Source of the DNA: Actinoplanes lutulentus
GTDB taxonomy: Bacteria; Actinomycetota; Actinomycetes; Mycobacteriales; Micromonosporaceae
Assembly: GCF_003259845.1 (NCBI RefSeq)
Contig: NZ_QLMJ01000021.1
Span: 155,083-219,082 of the forward strand
DNA length: 64,000 nucleotides
Reading direction: 5' to 3'
Shown here piece by piece: positions 32,392-41,211 of this stretch; position 1 is the stretch's first letter, and each line of letters opens with the position of its first letter. Made by a program: the position numbers and the translations under genes. The notes under the pieces are model-generated. The model had not been told where the DNA came from, searched no databases, and saw only the letters and a list, made by a program, of their open reading frames with translations.

Positions 32392-32440
32392 GGAATCGGG
32401 CCTCTCATTCTCGGGTAGGCGCCTTGTATACCATTCCGGA

Positions 32441-33007
32441 ATGTCGTCTCCCCCCGACCGATCACCCGATCGGAGCGACCTTCAGGAATTGGCGCTGCGG
32501 GCGGCAGCCGGTTCCCGCCAAGATCTGCAGGAGTTGCTTTCCGAAATCCATTCGCGTCGTCTCGCGTACCCGGGCGCCCGCCGGGTTCTGGCCGACCCGG
32601 CCGACGTCGACGACGCCGTGCAGGAGACCCTGATCGCTGTGGCGCGGGGGATCGGCACGTTCCAGGCGCGGGCGCGTTTCACCACGTGGCTGCACCGGAT
32701 CGCGTACCACGCGGCCCTGGAGGTGCTGCGCCGCAAGACCCGCGTGGGTACGCCGAGCGAGGACGTTCCGGAGCCGGCCGGAACGCTGCGCCGGATGAGC
32801 TCGGTGGCGGCCACCAGGATGGACGTGGAGAACGCGCTGCGCCGATTACCGGCCGAATATCAAGAGGCGTTACGGCTGCGCGAGTGGGACCAGCAATCGT
32901 ACGAAGAGATCGCCGAACGGCTGAACCTCCCGATCGGCACGGTCCGCTCCCGAATTTCCCGGGCCCGCCGCCTCGTCGCCGTTTACCTGAACCTCATTCC
33001 GAAATAG
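32441..33007 (+). CDS. ECF-type RNA polymerase sigma factor
   Basis: A 188-residue sigma-70-like protein. Region 2 is DVDDAVQETLIAVARGIGTFQARARFTTWLHRIAYHAAL and region 4 is RLPAEYQEALRLREWDQQSYEEIAERLNLPIGTVRSRISRARRL. The ATG at 32441 is chosen because the frame upstream is antisense to the kinase; TATACC lies 8 nt before it. No anti-sigma gene follows. The divergent Ser/Thr kinase is a plausible controller, as known for some ECF factors regulated by phosphorylation. Targets are unknown. Confidence 0.9.
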   Translation: MSSPPDRSPDRSDLQELALRAAAGSRQDLQELLSEIHSRRLAYPGARRVLADPADVDDAVQETLIAVARGIGTFQARARFTTWLHRIAYHAALEVLRRKTRVGTPSEDVPEPAGTLRRMSSVAATRMDVENALRRLPAEYQEALRLREWDQQSYEEIAERLNLPIGTVRSRISRARRLVAVYLNLIPK

Positions 33008-33019
33008 AGCACGGCGGAC

Positions 33020-33871
33020 ATGGACACTGGGAGGGTGACTACTTCGCGCGTACCCACGTGGTTTGTTGTTGCCTCGCGCCTGCGTGGGCTGGGGCTCGCT
33101 GTCGGGCCGGGGCTGATCGTCGGTGCGTTTCTGCTCAATCTGGTGGCTGATCCGCCGCCGGCGCTGATTGTCGGGCTCACCTTCGGCGGGGCGGTGCCGC
33201 TCGCTCTCGGGCTGGCGGCCGCCTATTGGCCCGGGGTTCCGCGGATCGAGCCGATCGAGGTGGGCTCGCCGGTGCGCGGGCGGTGGGTGGCGATCAACAG
33301 TCCGGCGTCCAAAAAGCCCAGTCACGGCACCAACGGGTACGGGCAGACCTTCGCGATCGATCTGATCCACGAGCCGGAGCCGGGTGGGCGGCCGGTGTTC
33401 GGGGAGGGTGATGGTTTTCGGTCACCGGGGGGCTATCCGGGGTTCGGGCAGCCGGTGTACGCGCCGTCCGAGGGGACCGTGGTCCGGGTGCATGACAGCG
33501 CCCGTGACCACCGGAGTCGTAACTCGTGGGCGGCCTATTTCTATCTGATCGCCGAGGGGATGGTCCGGGAGTTCGGCGGGCCGAAGCTGCTGCTCGGCAA
33601 TCACGTGATCCTGGATACCGGCGACGGGATCCACGCGGTGCTCGCTCACCTCAAAATAGGCTCTATATCCGTTAAAGTCGGGCAGGAAGTCACCGCGGGG
33701 CAGGAGATTGGACAGTGTGGGAACTCCGGCAACTCCAGCGAGCCACATCTGCACTTCCAGCTCATGGACTCGCCACGCCCGATGTTCGCCGCAGGACTGC
33801 CCTTCCACATGAAAAACGAACAGATGAAAGACGACACCCCGGCCACCGGCGAAGCCCGGATATTCCACTAG
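33020..33871 (+). CDS. M23 (LytM-type) peptidase-like membrane protein
   Basis: A 283-residue protein with two N-terminal TM helices (about 23-44 and 48-68) and a C-terminal M23 domain. Metal-binding motifs are visible as HGTNGYGQTFAIDL (first His and Asp) and HLHFQLMD (last His pair); GNHVILDTG, HLKIGSISVKVGQEVTAGQEIGQCGNSG complete the fold. M23 enzymes cleave peptidoglycan cross-bridges. It is 12 bp after the sigma factor gene and probably cotranscribed. ATG 33020 is used; a GTG at 33035 has GGGAGG directly abutting it and is less likely. Confidence 0.87.
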   Translation: MDTGRVTTSRVPTWFVVASRLRGLGLAVGPGLIVGAFLLNLVADPPPALIVGLTFGGAVPLALGLAAAYWPGVPRIEPIEVGSPVRGRWVAINSPASKKPSHGTNGYGQTFAIDLIHEPEPGGRPVFGEGDGFRSPGGYPGFGQPVYAPSEGTVVRVHDSARDHRSRNSWAAYFYLIAEGMVREFGGPKLLLGNHVILDTGDGIHAVLAHLKIGSISVKVGQEVTAGQEIGQCGNSGNSSEPHLHFQLMDSPRPMFAAGLPFHMKNEQMKDDTPATGEARIFH

Positions 33872-33878
33872 ACCCGGA

Positions 33879-33897
33879 TTGGGTTAGGCTCGCCTAA
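33879..33897 (+). promoter_or_regulatory. Candidate DtxR/IdeR iron box
   Basis: TTGGGTTAGGCTCGCCTAA matches the 19-bp DtxR/IdeR consensus TTAGGTTAGSCTAACCTAA at 16 positions. Its core GTTAGGC-TC-GCCTAAC is a perfect inverted repeat. It lies 20 bp before the ATG of the DUF3159 gene. Confidence 0.65.
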
Positions 33898-33917
33898 CTC
33901 GAAGAAACAGGGTGAAG

Positions 33918-34562
33918 ATGGCGCAGCCGGAATCGCTGGCGGAGTTGCTCAACGGGCGGCGGGCGGCCGTCGACGCGTCGCTGCCGCCGGTCGGATTCGT
34001 GGCCGGCTACCTGATCAGTGACGGGTCGATCTGGGCCGGGACCGGCGCCGCCGTGGTCTTCGCCCTCGCGCTGTCGGCGTGGCGGGTCCGGCGTGGTGAC
34101 AAGCCCCGCGCTGTCGTGATCGGTCTGCTCGGCGTCTGTGTGGCGGCGCTGATCGCGCTCTACACCGGCCGGGCCGAGGACTTCTTCCTGATCCAGCTGT
34201 TCAGCAACACGGCGAGTGCGCTCGTGTGGATCGTCAGCATTCTGGTCCGGTGGCCGCTGCTCGGACTCGTGGTCGGCGGCGTGCTCAAGCAGCGGACACG
34301 GTGGCGGCGCGATCCGGCCCTCGTTCGGGCGTACCAAAGAGGCAGTTGGGTCTGGGTTTTGCAGTATGTGATCCGGGTTGCGGTTTTTCTCCCGCTCTAT
34401 CAGGCCGGGCGGGCCGCTGAGCTGGGGATCGCGCGGGTGGCGCTGAGCTGGCCGCTGGTGGCCGCGTGCCTCGCGGTGAGCTGGTGGGTCATCCAGCGCA
34501 ACCTGCCGGAGGGGCATCCCGGCTTGCGTCATCCGCAGGATCAGGAGACCGTGAAGGCCTGA
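33918..34562 (+). CDS. DUF3159 membrane protein
   Basis: A 214-residue protein of the actinobacterial DUF3159 family, with about five or six TM helices (VGFVAGYLIS..., AAVVFALALSAWRV, AVVIGLLGVCVAALIALY, LVWIVSILVRWPLLGLVVGGVL, ALSWPLVAACLAVSWWVI). Conserved-looking loops are YTGRAEDFFLIQLFSNTASAL and RTRWRRDPALVRAYQRGSWVW. Function unknown. Start could be ATG 33918 or GTG 33912. A candidate iron box precedes it. Its stop overlaps the NYN gene start (TGATG), so the two are coupled. Confidence 0.82.
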   Translation: MAQPESLAELLNGRRAAVDASLPPVGFVAGYLISDGSIWAGTGAAVVFALALSAWRVRRGDKPRAVVIGLLGVCVAALIALYTGRAEDFFLIQLFSNTASALVWIVSILVRWPLLGLVVGGVLKQRTRWRRDPALVRAYQRGSWVWVLQYVIRVAVFLPLYQAGRAAELGIARVALSWPLVAACLAVSWWVIQRNLPEGHPGLRHPQDQETVKA

Positions 34563-35338
34563 TGGCAAACGACAACTCCGCCAAGCTGGCCGTTCTGATC
34601 GACGCCGACAACGCGCAGGCGGCGATCGTCGACGGTCTGCTCGCGGAGGTCGCGAAGTACGGCACGGCGCACGTGAAACGCGCGTTCGGCGACTGGACCG
34701 GCACGAGCCTGCGCAGCTGGAAAGAGCAGCTGCTGGCGCAGTCGATCCAGCCGATCCAGCAGTTCTCCTACACGGTCGGCAAGAACGCCACCGACTCCGC
34801 GATGATCATCGACGCGATGGACCTGCTCTACAGCGGCCGGTTCGACGGCTTCTGCATCGTCTCCAGCGACAGCGACTTCACCCGGCTCGCGTCGCGGATC
34901 CGTGAGTCGGGGCTGACGGTGTACGGGTTCGGCGAGCGCAAGACCCCGAAGCCGTTCGTGGCGGCCTGCGACAAGTTCATCTACACCGAGAACCTGGTGG
35001 AGCCCGCCGAGGTGACGCCGGTGATCGGTGAGCCGGCCGCCGCGCCGGCACCGAGCACGGCCCAGCTGCGCGGCGACACCAGCCTGATGAACCTGATCCG
35101 CGCCGCCGTCGAGGCCGCCTCCGGTGACGACGGCTGGGCGCCGCTCGCCGCGGTCGGGCAGATCGTCACGAAACAGCGCTCCGACTTCGACCCGCGCAGT
35201 TATGGGTACGCGAAACTGGGCGGCCTGATCGGCGCGATCGGCCTGTTCGAGGTGGAGCGGCGCGAGCATGGCGACGGCAAGGCCGCGGTGATCTGGGTCA
35301 AAGACCGGCGGCGGCGCTATAAGACGCCGGCCGAGTGA
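34562..35338 (+). CDS. NYN-domain RNase-like protein with LOTUS/OST-HTH domain
   Basis: A 258-residue protein. Residues 8-140 form a NYN (PIN-like) domain: KLAVLIDADNAQAAIVDGLL with the first acidic residues, NATDSAMIIDAMDLLYSGRFDGFCIVSSDSDFTRLASRIRESG with the DSD catalytic cluster. Residues about 175-255 are a LOTUS-type winged helix (TSLMNLIRAAVEAASGDDGWAPLAAVGQIVTKQRSDFDPRSYGYAKLGGLIGAIGLFEVE). The pairing suggests an RNA-binding endoribonuclease. It overlaps the DUF3159 gene by one base, and its 3' end overlaps the convergent cyclase gene by 41 bp. The RNA target is unknown. Confidence 0.88.
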   Translation: MANDNSAKLAVLIDADNAQAAIVDGLLAEVAKYGTAHVKRAFGDWTGTSLRSWKEQLLAQSIQPIQQFSYTVGKNATDSAMIIDAMDLLYSGRFDGFCIVSSDSDFTRLASRIRESGLTVYGFGERKTPKPFVAACDKFIYTENLVEPAEVTPVIGEPAAAPAPSTAQLRGDTSLMNLIRAAVEAASGDDGWAPLAAVGQIVTKQRSDFDPRSYGYAKLGGLIGAIGLFEVERREHGDGKAAVIWVKDRRRRYKTPAE

Positions 35339-37370
35339 GTTTCTGCTGGTAGAGGCGGGCGTCGGCGACCGCGTAGAGACTGTCGAACCCGTCTCCGTCG
35401 CGGCCCGCGATCGCCACGCCGATGCTGGCGCCGGTGCGTTCGGCGAGGGCGTCGCGCAACTCGGTCGCCACGGTGTCGGCGTTGCCGCTGACCAGCAGGA
35501 CGAACTCGTCGCCTCCTAGTCTGCCGACGAGGTCGTCCGGGCGTACCGAAGTGCGCAGCGTCTGGGCCACCCAGCGTAGGAGATCGTCGCCGGCCGCATG
35601 GCCGTGCGCGTCGTTGAGCTGCTTGAACTTGTCCAGGTCGACGACGAGCAGCCCGGTGCCGGGATCGGCGGTGAACCGTTCCGCGAAGCCGCGCCGGTTC
35701 AGCACGCCGGTGAGCACGTCGACGCGGGCGAGGCGGGTCAGCATCCGGCGCTGGCGGGCGGCGGCGCGACCCTGGACCGCACAGGCGAACGAGGTCGCGG
35801 CGGTCCCGAACAGGTTCAGCGCGACATACCACGGGTTCGGGTCGCCGACCGTTGTGGCGACCAGCGTGTAAAGGCCCGCCGCCAGGACCGCGACCGGCAC
35901 CGCGACGCTGGTCCGCATGCCGAACACGAGCAGCGGGATGGACAGCAGCATGCCGACGCCGAGCGGGCCGTCCACGCCTCCGTCGAGGGCGGCGATCGCG
36001 GCGCAACTCAGGAACGAGCTGGTCGCGAACGCGAGCATCAGCGGACGCGCGGCCCTGGCCCGGCTCAGCCAATCGGCACTGGCGACCACCGCGAGGCCCG
36101 CGGCGAAACCCCAGACGCAGATCGCGGCCATCACCGCGCGATGATCATGATGCTCGGTGAAGAACCCGACGTAGACCAGCGCGATCAGGGTCTGCGCCAT
36201 CGCCATCCAGCCGGGGTCAGCGATCGAATGGCGGCGGCGCTCACCCTTGGCGACTGTCGCCGCCGGGCCGTTTTCACTCATGTGGGTACGCGCGAACTCG
36301 ACCTGTTGTTCGGTGGCCGCCTGCCGGACGTGAGCGGATTTATCCGCATAAAGTTTCGAATCAGCGGCGATCGACAGGCTGTCGGCATCGTCCGCGTCCG
36401 CCGGGAACGTTGCGAAACCCAGGCTCGACGGCGTGGCACCGGCCAGCCGCGCGCGGACCCGGGTGACGATCTCGGCGGCCTCGGCGGCATCCGTGCCGGG
36501 CAGCAGGATCGCGAACTCGTCGCCGCCCAGCCGGCCGACCGCGTCGGTGGCGCGTACCTCGGCCAGCAGCTCGTGACCCGCCCAGGCGAGCAGATCGTCG
36601 CCGGCCTGGTGACCGTAGGTGTCGTTCACGCTCTTGAAGTGGTCGAGGTCGAGCAGGACCAGCGTGGTCGTCCGGCCCTTTGCCAGCTCGGCGGCGACAC
36701 GCTCGTCGAAACCCCGCCGATTGAGGCAGCCGGTCAGCGGGTCTGTCCGGGACGCGTGCGACAGGCGGCGGCGCAGCGACGCCAGAATGGTCGAGTGACG
36801 CAGGCACAGGACCGCCGCGGCGCCATAGGCGAGAAGGTGCACCATCGCATAGCCCGGCGGGGGCGGATCACCGAAAAAGACCAGGATTCCGTACGCGAGA
36901 ACGCTCAGCACCGAGAACCCGAGGAACGCCCGGGGCGGCACGGTGATCGCCAGGAACACCGCCGAGGCGGGCAGGAGCGTGCCCAGCGGACCGGCCGCGC
37001 CGCCGTCGAGCAGCCCGAGGGCGGTGTCGCCGGCCAGGTTGATCAGGGCGCCGGTGAGCAACGGAACCCGCCACCAGATCCTGGACTCGCTCAGCCGGTT
37101 CGCGGCCAGCCATCCGCCGGTCGCGAAGAGCATCATGACCAGCACCACAACCAGCATCGGGGCACGGTTGGGGCCGTCCCAGGTACCCGCGAGATAGGCG
37201 CCACAGAGCAGCGCCGGAATGAAGCCATAGGCGGCGGCGACACGGATCGCGCGCCGGCGCCACTGGTTCATAGCGCTCCGATCGGCCGACCCTGGGTCGG
37301 GTTGAGGGTTCTGCACAGAGTTGCGGGGGCCCTGTACCGTCTGCTCCGCGCCAGGCGCATTGGAGATCAT
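35298..37370 (-). CDS. Tandem diguanylate cyclase: two TM-GGDEF modules
   Basis: A 690-residue protein made of two successive modules. Module 1: TM helices at about 42-185, GGDEF domain 200-350 with GRLGGDEFAILLPG. Module 2: TM helices at about 400-535, GGDEF domain 545-680 with GRLGGDEFVLLVSG. Both have the RxxD product-inhibition site five residues before GGDEF (RATD and RPDD), so both may bind and make cyclic di-GMP. A Met at the junction (HMSENGPAATVAKGERRRH) looks like the former start of a separate gene. The sensors are membrane-embedded, without PAS or Cache. No EAL domain is present. Confidence 0.9.
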   Translation of the reverse strand: MISNAPGAEQTVQGPRNSVQNPQPDPGSADRSAMNQWRRRAIRVAAAYGFIPALLCGAYLAGTWDGPNRAPMLVVVLVMMLFATGGWLAANRLSESRIWWRVPLLTGALINLAGDTALGLLDGGAAGPLGTLLPASAVFLAITVPPRAFLGFSVLSVLAYGILVFFGDPPPPGYAMVHLLAYGAAAVLCLRHSTILASLRRRLSHASRTDPLTGCLNRRGFDERVAAELAKGRTTTLVLLDLDHFKSVNDTYGHQAGDDLLAWAGHELLAEVRATDAVGRLGGDEFAILLPGTDAAEAAEIVTRVRARLAGATPSSLGFATFPADADDADSLSIAADSKLYADKSAHVRQAATEQQVEFARTHMSENGPAATVAKGERRRHSIADPGWMAMAQTLIALVYVGFFTEHHDHRAVMAAICVWGFAAGLAVVASADWLSRARAARPLMLAFATSSFLSCAAIAALDGGVDGPLGVGMLLSIPLLVFGMRTSVAVPVAVLAAGLYTLVATTVGDPNPWYVALNLFGTAATSFACAVQGRAAARQRRMLTRLARVDVLTGVLNRRGFAERFTADPGTGLLVVDLDKFKQLNDAHGHAAGDDLLRWVAQTLRTSVRPDDLVGRLGGDEFVLLVSGNADTVATELRDALAERTGASIGVAIAGRDGDGFDSLYAVADARLYQQKLTRPASYSAAAGL

Positions 37371-37409
37371 GTTTGGCCGGGTTCATGCCGGCTCAGGGGA
37401 TGAGGGACC

Positions 37410-38411
37410 GTGAAAATATCCGTACTTGCCCGTGCGGGGGCGGTGACAGCGGCAGCAGTGCTGCTCCTCACCGGCTGCACGTCTGAGGACGAGACGGCCC
37501 CGACGCCCGGTCTCGAGGAGCGCGGCACCGTATTGACCACTGTCAAAGCGGAGCGGCAGGACCTGACCAACAAGATCAGCCTGGCCGGCAAGGTCGCCAT
37601 CAACCCGGTCTTCGGTGTCGTCGCGCCGCTCGCCGGCGAGGTGCGGTACGTGTCGCGCCAGCCGTCGACGCTGCCGGCGAGCAAGCCGGTCTGGGTCGCG
37701 ACGATCTGGAACAGCGGCCAGCCCCGTGAGGTGACCATCCCGAAGGGCTCGGTGATGGCGGGCCGGCTCATGGACGACCGCTCCGAGGTCTCCAAGGGGA
37801 TGCCGATCATCTCGGCACGGCACGGCGGGTACGGCATCGTGGCCGACATCGACAGCGCTCAGGCGTACCGGATCTCCGGCGCCGTCTCCAGCGTGACCGG
37901 CCAGATCAAGAACGGTCCCGGCCCGTTCAAGTGCAAGCCCAAGGGCACCATCGCGGCCCTGCCGGCCGGTGTGATCCCGGCGGCGCCGCTGCCGACCACG
38001 GCCGCGCCCAACGCGTCCGGCGGCCCGGTGCCGAACCCGGTCGAGACCGAGGCGCCGTCGACCGAGTCGCGCGGCGGCGGGTCCGAGCCGACCGGCCTGC
38101 AGCTGGTCTGCACCCCGCCGGACACCGTCCAGCTGATCAACGGCGCCGAGGTGACGCTCGACGTGGTCACCGGCAAGGCCAAGGACGTGCTGGTCCTGCC
38201 GGTCGAGGCGGTCGCCGGCAGCCAGGGCAAGGGCAAGGTCGACATCGTCGACGAGAACCGCAACCGCAAGACCGTCGACGTCACCCTCGGCATGACCGAC
38301 GGCAAGGTCATCGAGATCAAGAAGGGTCTGACCGGTGACGAGACGATCGCCATCCCGGGTCCGAACCTGCCGACCGCCGAGGCGCAGCCGCAGCCGGGGC
38401 AGGGCGGATGA
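37410..38411 (+). CDS. Lipoprotein adaptor subunit of a MacAB-like ABC exporter
   Basis: A 333-residue lipoprotein with lipobox LLTGC at residues 19-23. The body (ERQDLTNKISLAGKVAINPVFGVVAPLAGEVRYV, DVLVLPVEAVAGSQGKGKVDIVDENRNRKTVDVTLGMTDGKVIEIKKGLTGDE) is a membrane-fusion (HlyD/MacA-like) adaptor. The start has a GAGGGA ribosome site. It overlaps the ATPase gene by 4 bp, so the three genes 37410-40380 form one operon. In Gram-positives such exporters handle antimicrobial peptides or cell-wall stress; the substrate here is unknown. Confidence 0.86.
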   Translation: MKISVLARAGAVTAAAVLLLTGCTSEDETAPTPGLEERGTVLTTVKAERQDLTNKISLAGKVAINPVFGVVAPLAGEVRYVSRQPSTLPASKPVWVATIWNSGQPREVTIPKGSVMAGRLMDDRSEVSKGMPIISARHGGYGIVADIDSAQAYRISGAVSSVTGQIKNGPGPFKCKPKGTIAALPAGVIPAAPLPTTAAPNASGGPVPNPVETEAPSTESRGGGSEPTGLQLVCTPPDTVQLINGAEVTLDVVTGKAKDVLVLPVEAVAGSQGKGKVDIVDENRNRKTVDVTLGMTDGKVIEIKKGLTGDETIAIPGPNLPTAEAQPQPGQGG

Positions 38412-39106
38412 ACCAGCCCCTGATCGAGCTGACCGGCATCACCAAGATCCTCAAGGGTCAGGAAGAGCCCCGGACCATCCTCGACGGGGTCGGCCTGACC
38501 GTGCACGCCGGCGAGAGCGTGGCCATCGTCGGCCGTTCCGGCTCCGGCAAGAGCACGCTGCTCAGCATCCTCGGCCTGTTCGACCGGCCGGACTCGGGCA
38601 GTTACCTGCTCGACGGCCAGGAGATCAGCCGGCTGCCCGAGCGCAAGGCCGCCAAGCTGCGCAGCTCGCACTACGGTTTCGTCTTCCAGCGGTTCTTCCT
38701 GCTCAAGCACCTGACCGCCGCGCAGAACGTGGCGATGGCGCTGGTCAACGGCCAGGGCTGGCTGCCCCGCCGGCAGCGCCGGGTCCGGGTCATGGAAGCG
38801 CTCGACCTGGTCGGCATCGCGCACCTGGCGAAGAACCGGCCGACCAAGATGTCCGGCGGCGAGCAGCAGCGGGTGGCCATCGCCCGGGCACTCGTACGCG
38901 ACCCGCGGGTGCTGCTGGCCGACGAGCCGACCGGCGCCCTCGACACCGAGACCGGAGCCGCCGTGATCGACGCGCTCTCCGCGGCGACCCACCGCGGCTG
39001 CGGCCTGATCCTGGTCACCCACGACCGCGACCACGCCGCCCGGATGGGCCGCACGCTCAGCCTGGCCAACGGGGTGCTGACGGAGACCGGGAGGGTGCAC
39101 GCATGA
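38408..39106 (+). CDS. ABC transporter ATPase (MacB/LolD type)
   Basis: A 232-residue ATPase with Walker A VGRSGSGKST, Q-loop YGFVFQRFFLL, signature MSGGEQQRVAIARALV, Walker B VLLADEPTGALD and switch VTHDRDHAA. It overlaps the genes on both sides by 4 bp. It powers the adjacent permease. Confidence 0.95.
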   Translation: MNQPLIELTGITKILKGQEEPRTILDGVGLTVHAGESVAIVGRSGSGKSTLLSILGLFDRPDSGSYLLDGQEISRLPERKAAKLRSSHYGFVFQRFFLLKHLTAAQNVAMALVNGQGWLPRRQRRVRVMEALDLVGIAHLAKNRPTKMSGGEQQRVAIARALVRDPRVLLADEPTGALDTETGAAVIDALSAATHRGCGLILVTHDRDHAARMGRTLSLANGVLTETGRVHA

Positions 39107-40380
39107 TGCGCCTGTCGGGCCGGTTCCGGTCCTCCCTGATCATCGGCCTGCAAGGCATCCGGGCCCGCAAGCTGCGCACTCTGCTCTCGATGATCAGCCT
39201 GTTCCTCGGTGTGCTGGCCGTGGTCACCGTGCAGGCCGGCGCCAGCATCGCCGAACGCGCCCTGATGTCCGACGTCGAGCTCCAGTCCGGGTACGACGGC
39301 ACTGTCGTCATCGACGTGATGCCGCACGAGAAGTCCCCGTCGATCGTCTCCGAGACGGTGGCCGGCCGTAACGACGCGGTCAGCCTGATCGGCACCTCGG
39401 CGATCATCGGTGAGCCCGGCGTCAGCCCGATCAACCCGGGTGGGGCGCCGTTCGACCAGGGTGCCTGGGGTTCGACCGAGATCTGCGACAACGTCGGGAA
39501 CTGCGTACCCGGTCCGCCGACCGGCGAGGCCATCGAAGTGGTGCTCACCGCGGTCGCCGGCGACCTGCTGACGTTCCGCCCGCTGCGCCCGGTCTCCGGC
39601 GACTGGCTCGCCTTCGACACCGTCCCGTCGCTGGCCCCGAAGATCGTGATCAACGAGGAGGCCGCGAAGGGCTTCCGCGATCACCAGGTGCCGGCCGAGA
39701 TGCGGGTCCGTGGCGCCAAGGCGAACATGACCCCGCAGATCGTCGGTGTCGTGCACGACGGGGACTACCAGCCTCGGGCGTACGTCCGGCAGGACGAACT
39801 GACCAACTGGATGCCGACGAGCAGCCTGATCGACCCGAACTTCGGCGGCCAGATCACGGTCATGACGTCCTCCGGCAGCCCGGTCGAGCAGGTGCTGCAG
39901 TCCCGGCTGCGCGGCGCCGGAGCCGAGTCCTACGTCAACGTCGTCCAGAACCGCAAGGAGATGGAGAAGCAGCTCATGCTGATGCGGCTGATCTTCCTCT
40001 CGATGGCCGGGCTGGTCCTGCTGATCGGCGTCGCCGGCATCCTCAACGTCGGCCTCGCCACGGTCGGCGAACGGGTCGAGGAGTTCGCACTGCGCCGCGC
40101 GGTCGGCACACCACGCACGCTGCTGGCCGGCATCGTGCTCGCCGAGACGATGCTGACCGGCCTGCTCACCGCGGCCGCCGCGATCGGCGCCGGCATCGCC
40201 GGCCTCAAGATCGTCTCGATGGTGCTGGGCGGCTCGGAACCGCTGCTGGCGAACGTCCAGTTCCCGTGGGACGCCGGCGTGGCCGGCATCCTCGCCGGGA
40301 TCATCGCGGGCGTGCTGGGCGGTTTCATCCCGGCGCTGCGCGCGGCGGGCATCCCGATCGCCACCGTGATGCGCGCATAG
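39103..40380 (+). CDS. MacB/FtsX-type ABC permease
   Basis: A 425-residue permease. TM1 (about 28-48, ISLFLGVLAVVTVQAGASI) is followed by a large extracytoplasmic domain (about 50-285) and three C-terminal TM helices (LIFLSMAGLVLLIGVAGILNVG, GLLTAAAAIGAGIAGL, GVAGILAGIIAGVLGGFIPAL), the FtsX/MacB layout. The motif GERVEEFALRRAVGTPR is typical of the cytoplasmic coupling loop. Start ATG 39103 overlaps the ATPase stop. Last gene of its operon, ending 6 bp from a convergent SDR gene. Confidence 0.93.
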   Translation: MMRLSGRFRSSLIIGLQGIRARKLRTLLSMISLFLGVLAVVTVQAGASIAERALMSDVELQSGYDGTVVIDVMPHEKSPSIVSETVAGRNDAVSLIGTSAIIGEPGVSPINPGGAPFDQGAWGSTEICDNVGNCVPGPPTGEAIEVVLTAVAGDLLTFRPLRPVSGDWLAFDTVPSLAPKIVINEEAAKGFRDHQVPAEMRVRGAKANMTPQIVGVVHDGDYQPRAYVRQDELTNWMPTSSLIDPNFGGQITVMTSSGSPVEQVLQSRLRGAGAESYVNVVQNRKEMEKQLMLMRLIFLSMAGLVLLIGVAGILNVGLATVGERVEEFALRRAVGTPRTLLAGIVLAETMLTGLLTAAAAIGAGIAGLKIVSMVLGGSEPLLANVQFPWDAGVAGILAGIIAGVLGGFIPALRAAGIPIATVMRA

Positions 40381-40386
40381 ATCTGG

Positions 40387-41097
40387 TTATTGGACGCCGA
40401 GCACGCGGTGGCCGACGGCGATGGACTCGCCGGTGATCGCCGCCGCGTGGATCGACGCGAGGTACACGACGAGTCCGGCCACCTGCTGCGGCGTTGAATC
40501 GCCGCCGGTGGCCGGCTCGATCCCGTCCCGGGGCTCCGCCGTCACGATCGCCGGATTGACCACGTTGATCGTGACCCCGGACGCGACGTAGGCGTCGGCC
40601 AAGGCCTTCGACGCGGTGATCACCGCGCTGTTGCGGACAGACCCCACGACGGTACGCGTCGTGAAAGCGTTCTGGCCGCTGATGTTGACGACCCGGCCGA
40701 AGCCGTTCGCCCGCATCCGCGGCAGGACGGCGTCCATGGTGCGCAGATAGCCGATGGTCTTCGCGTCGACCGCCGCCAGGATCTGCTCCGGGTTGTGGTC
40801 GAGCGACGGGTCCAGGGTGTGCGCCGGCGGAGCCGCCGAGTTGACCAGGATGTCGATCTCGCTGATCTCGTTGACGGCCGCGTTGACCGACGCCTGGTCC
40901 CGGTTGTCGAGGGTGACAGTGCCCGGCGCACCACCGAGCTCCTTCGCGACCGCCGCGAGCCGCGCCGCGTCCCGGCCGGCGAGCACGACCTTCACATCCT
41001 CGCTGAGCAGGGCGGACGCCACCGCCCGGCCGATCAGTCCACTGCCGCCGACGATGAGGGCGGTACGCCCCGCGATCCCGAGATCCATAACGGACAT
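40387..41097 (-). CDS. SDR-family oxidoreductase
   Basis: A 236-residue SDR with cofactor motif ALIVGGSGLIGRAVASALL and VVLAGRDAARLAAVAKEL. The usual NNAG is replaced by VNSAAPP, and the active-site Tyr-x-x-x-Lys is not clear: the segment after VNISGQNAF reads RNSAVITASKALADAYV, which keeps Lys but has no Tyr four residues earlier. It may be a divergent or inactive SDR. It stands alone on the minus strand. Confidence 0.8.
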   Translation of the reverse strand: MSVMDLGIAGRTALIVGGSGLIGRAVASALLSEDVKVVLAGRDAARLAAVAKELGGAPGTVTLDNRDQASVNAAVNEISEIDILVNSAAPPAHTLDPSLDHNPEQILAAVDAKTIGYLRTMDAVLPRMRANGFGRVVNISGQNAFTTRTVVGSVRNSAVITASKALADAYVASGVTINVVNPAIVTAEPRDGIEPATGGDSTPQQVAGLVVYLASIHAAAITGESIAVGHRVLGVQ

Positions 41098-41211
41098 GAG
41101 ATCACACCGACTTGGGTAAGTGAGGCTTCACGCTGTGCAGTGGTGACGTTTTCCCGGCGTACGCCGCTGAACAGAATGGATCGACGACGCTCACTTTTTC
41201 GGGAGAAGCCG

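Noticed and set aside
31193..32440. Long upstream extension of the sigma factor frame
   Set aside because: It is antisense to the Ser/Thr kinase and Ser/Arg rich. The sigma domain begins after ATG 32441, next to a -10 element.
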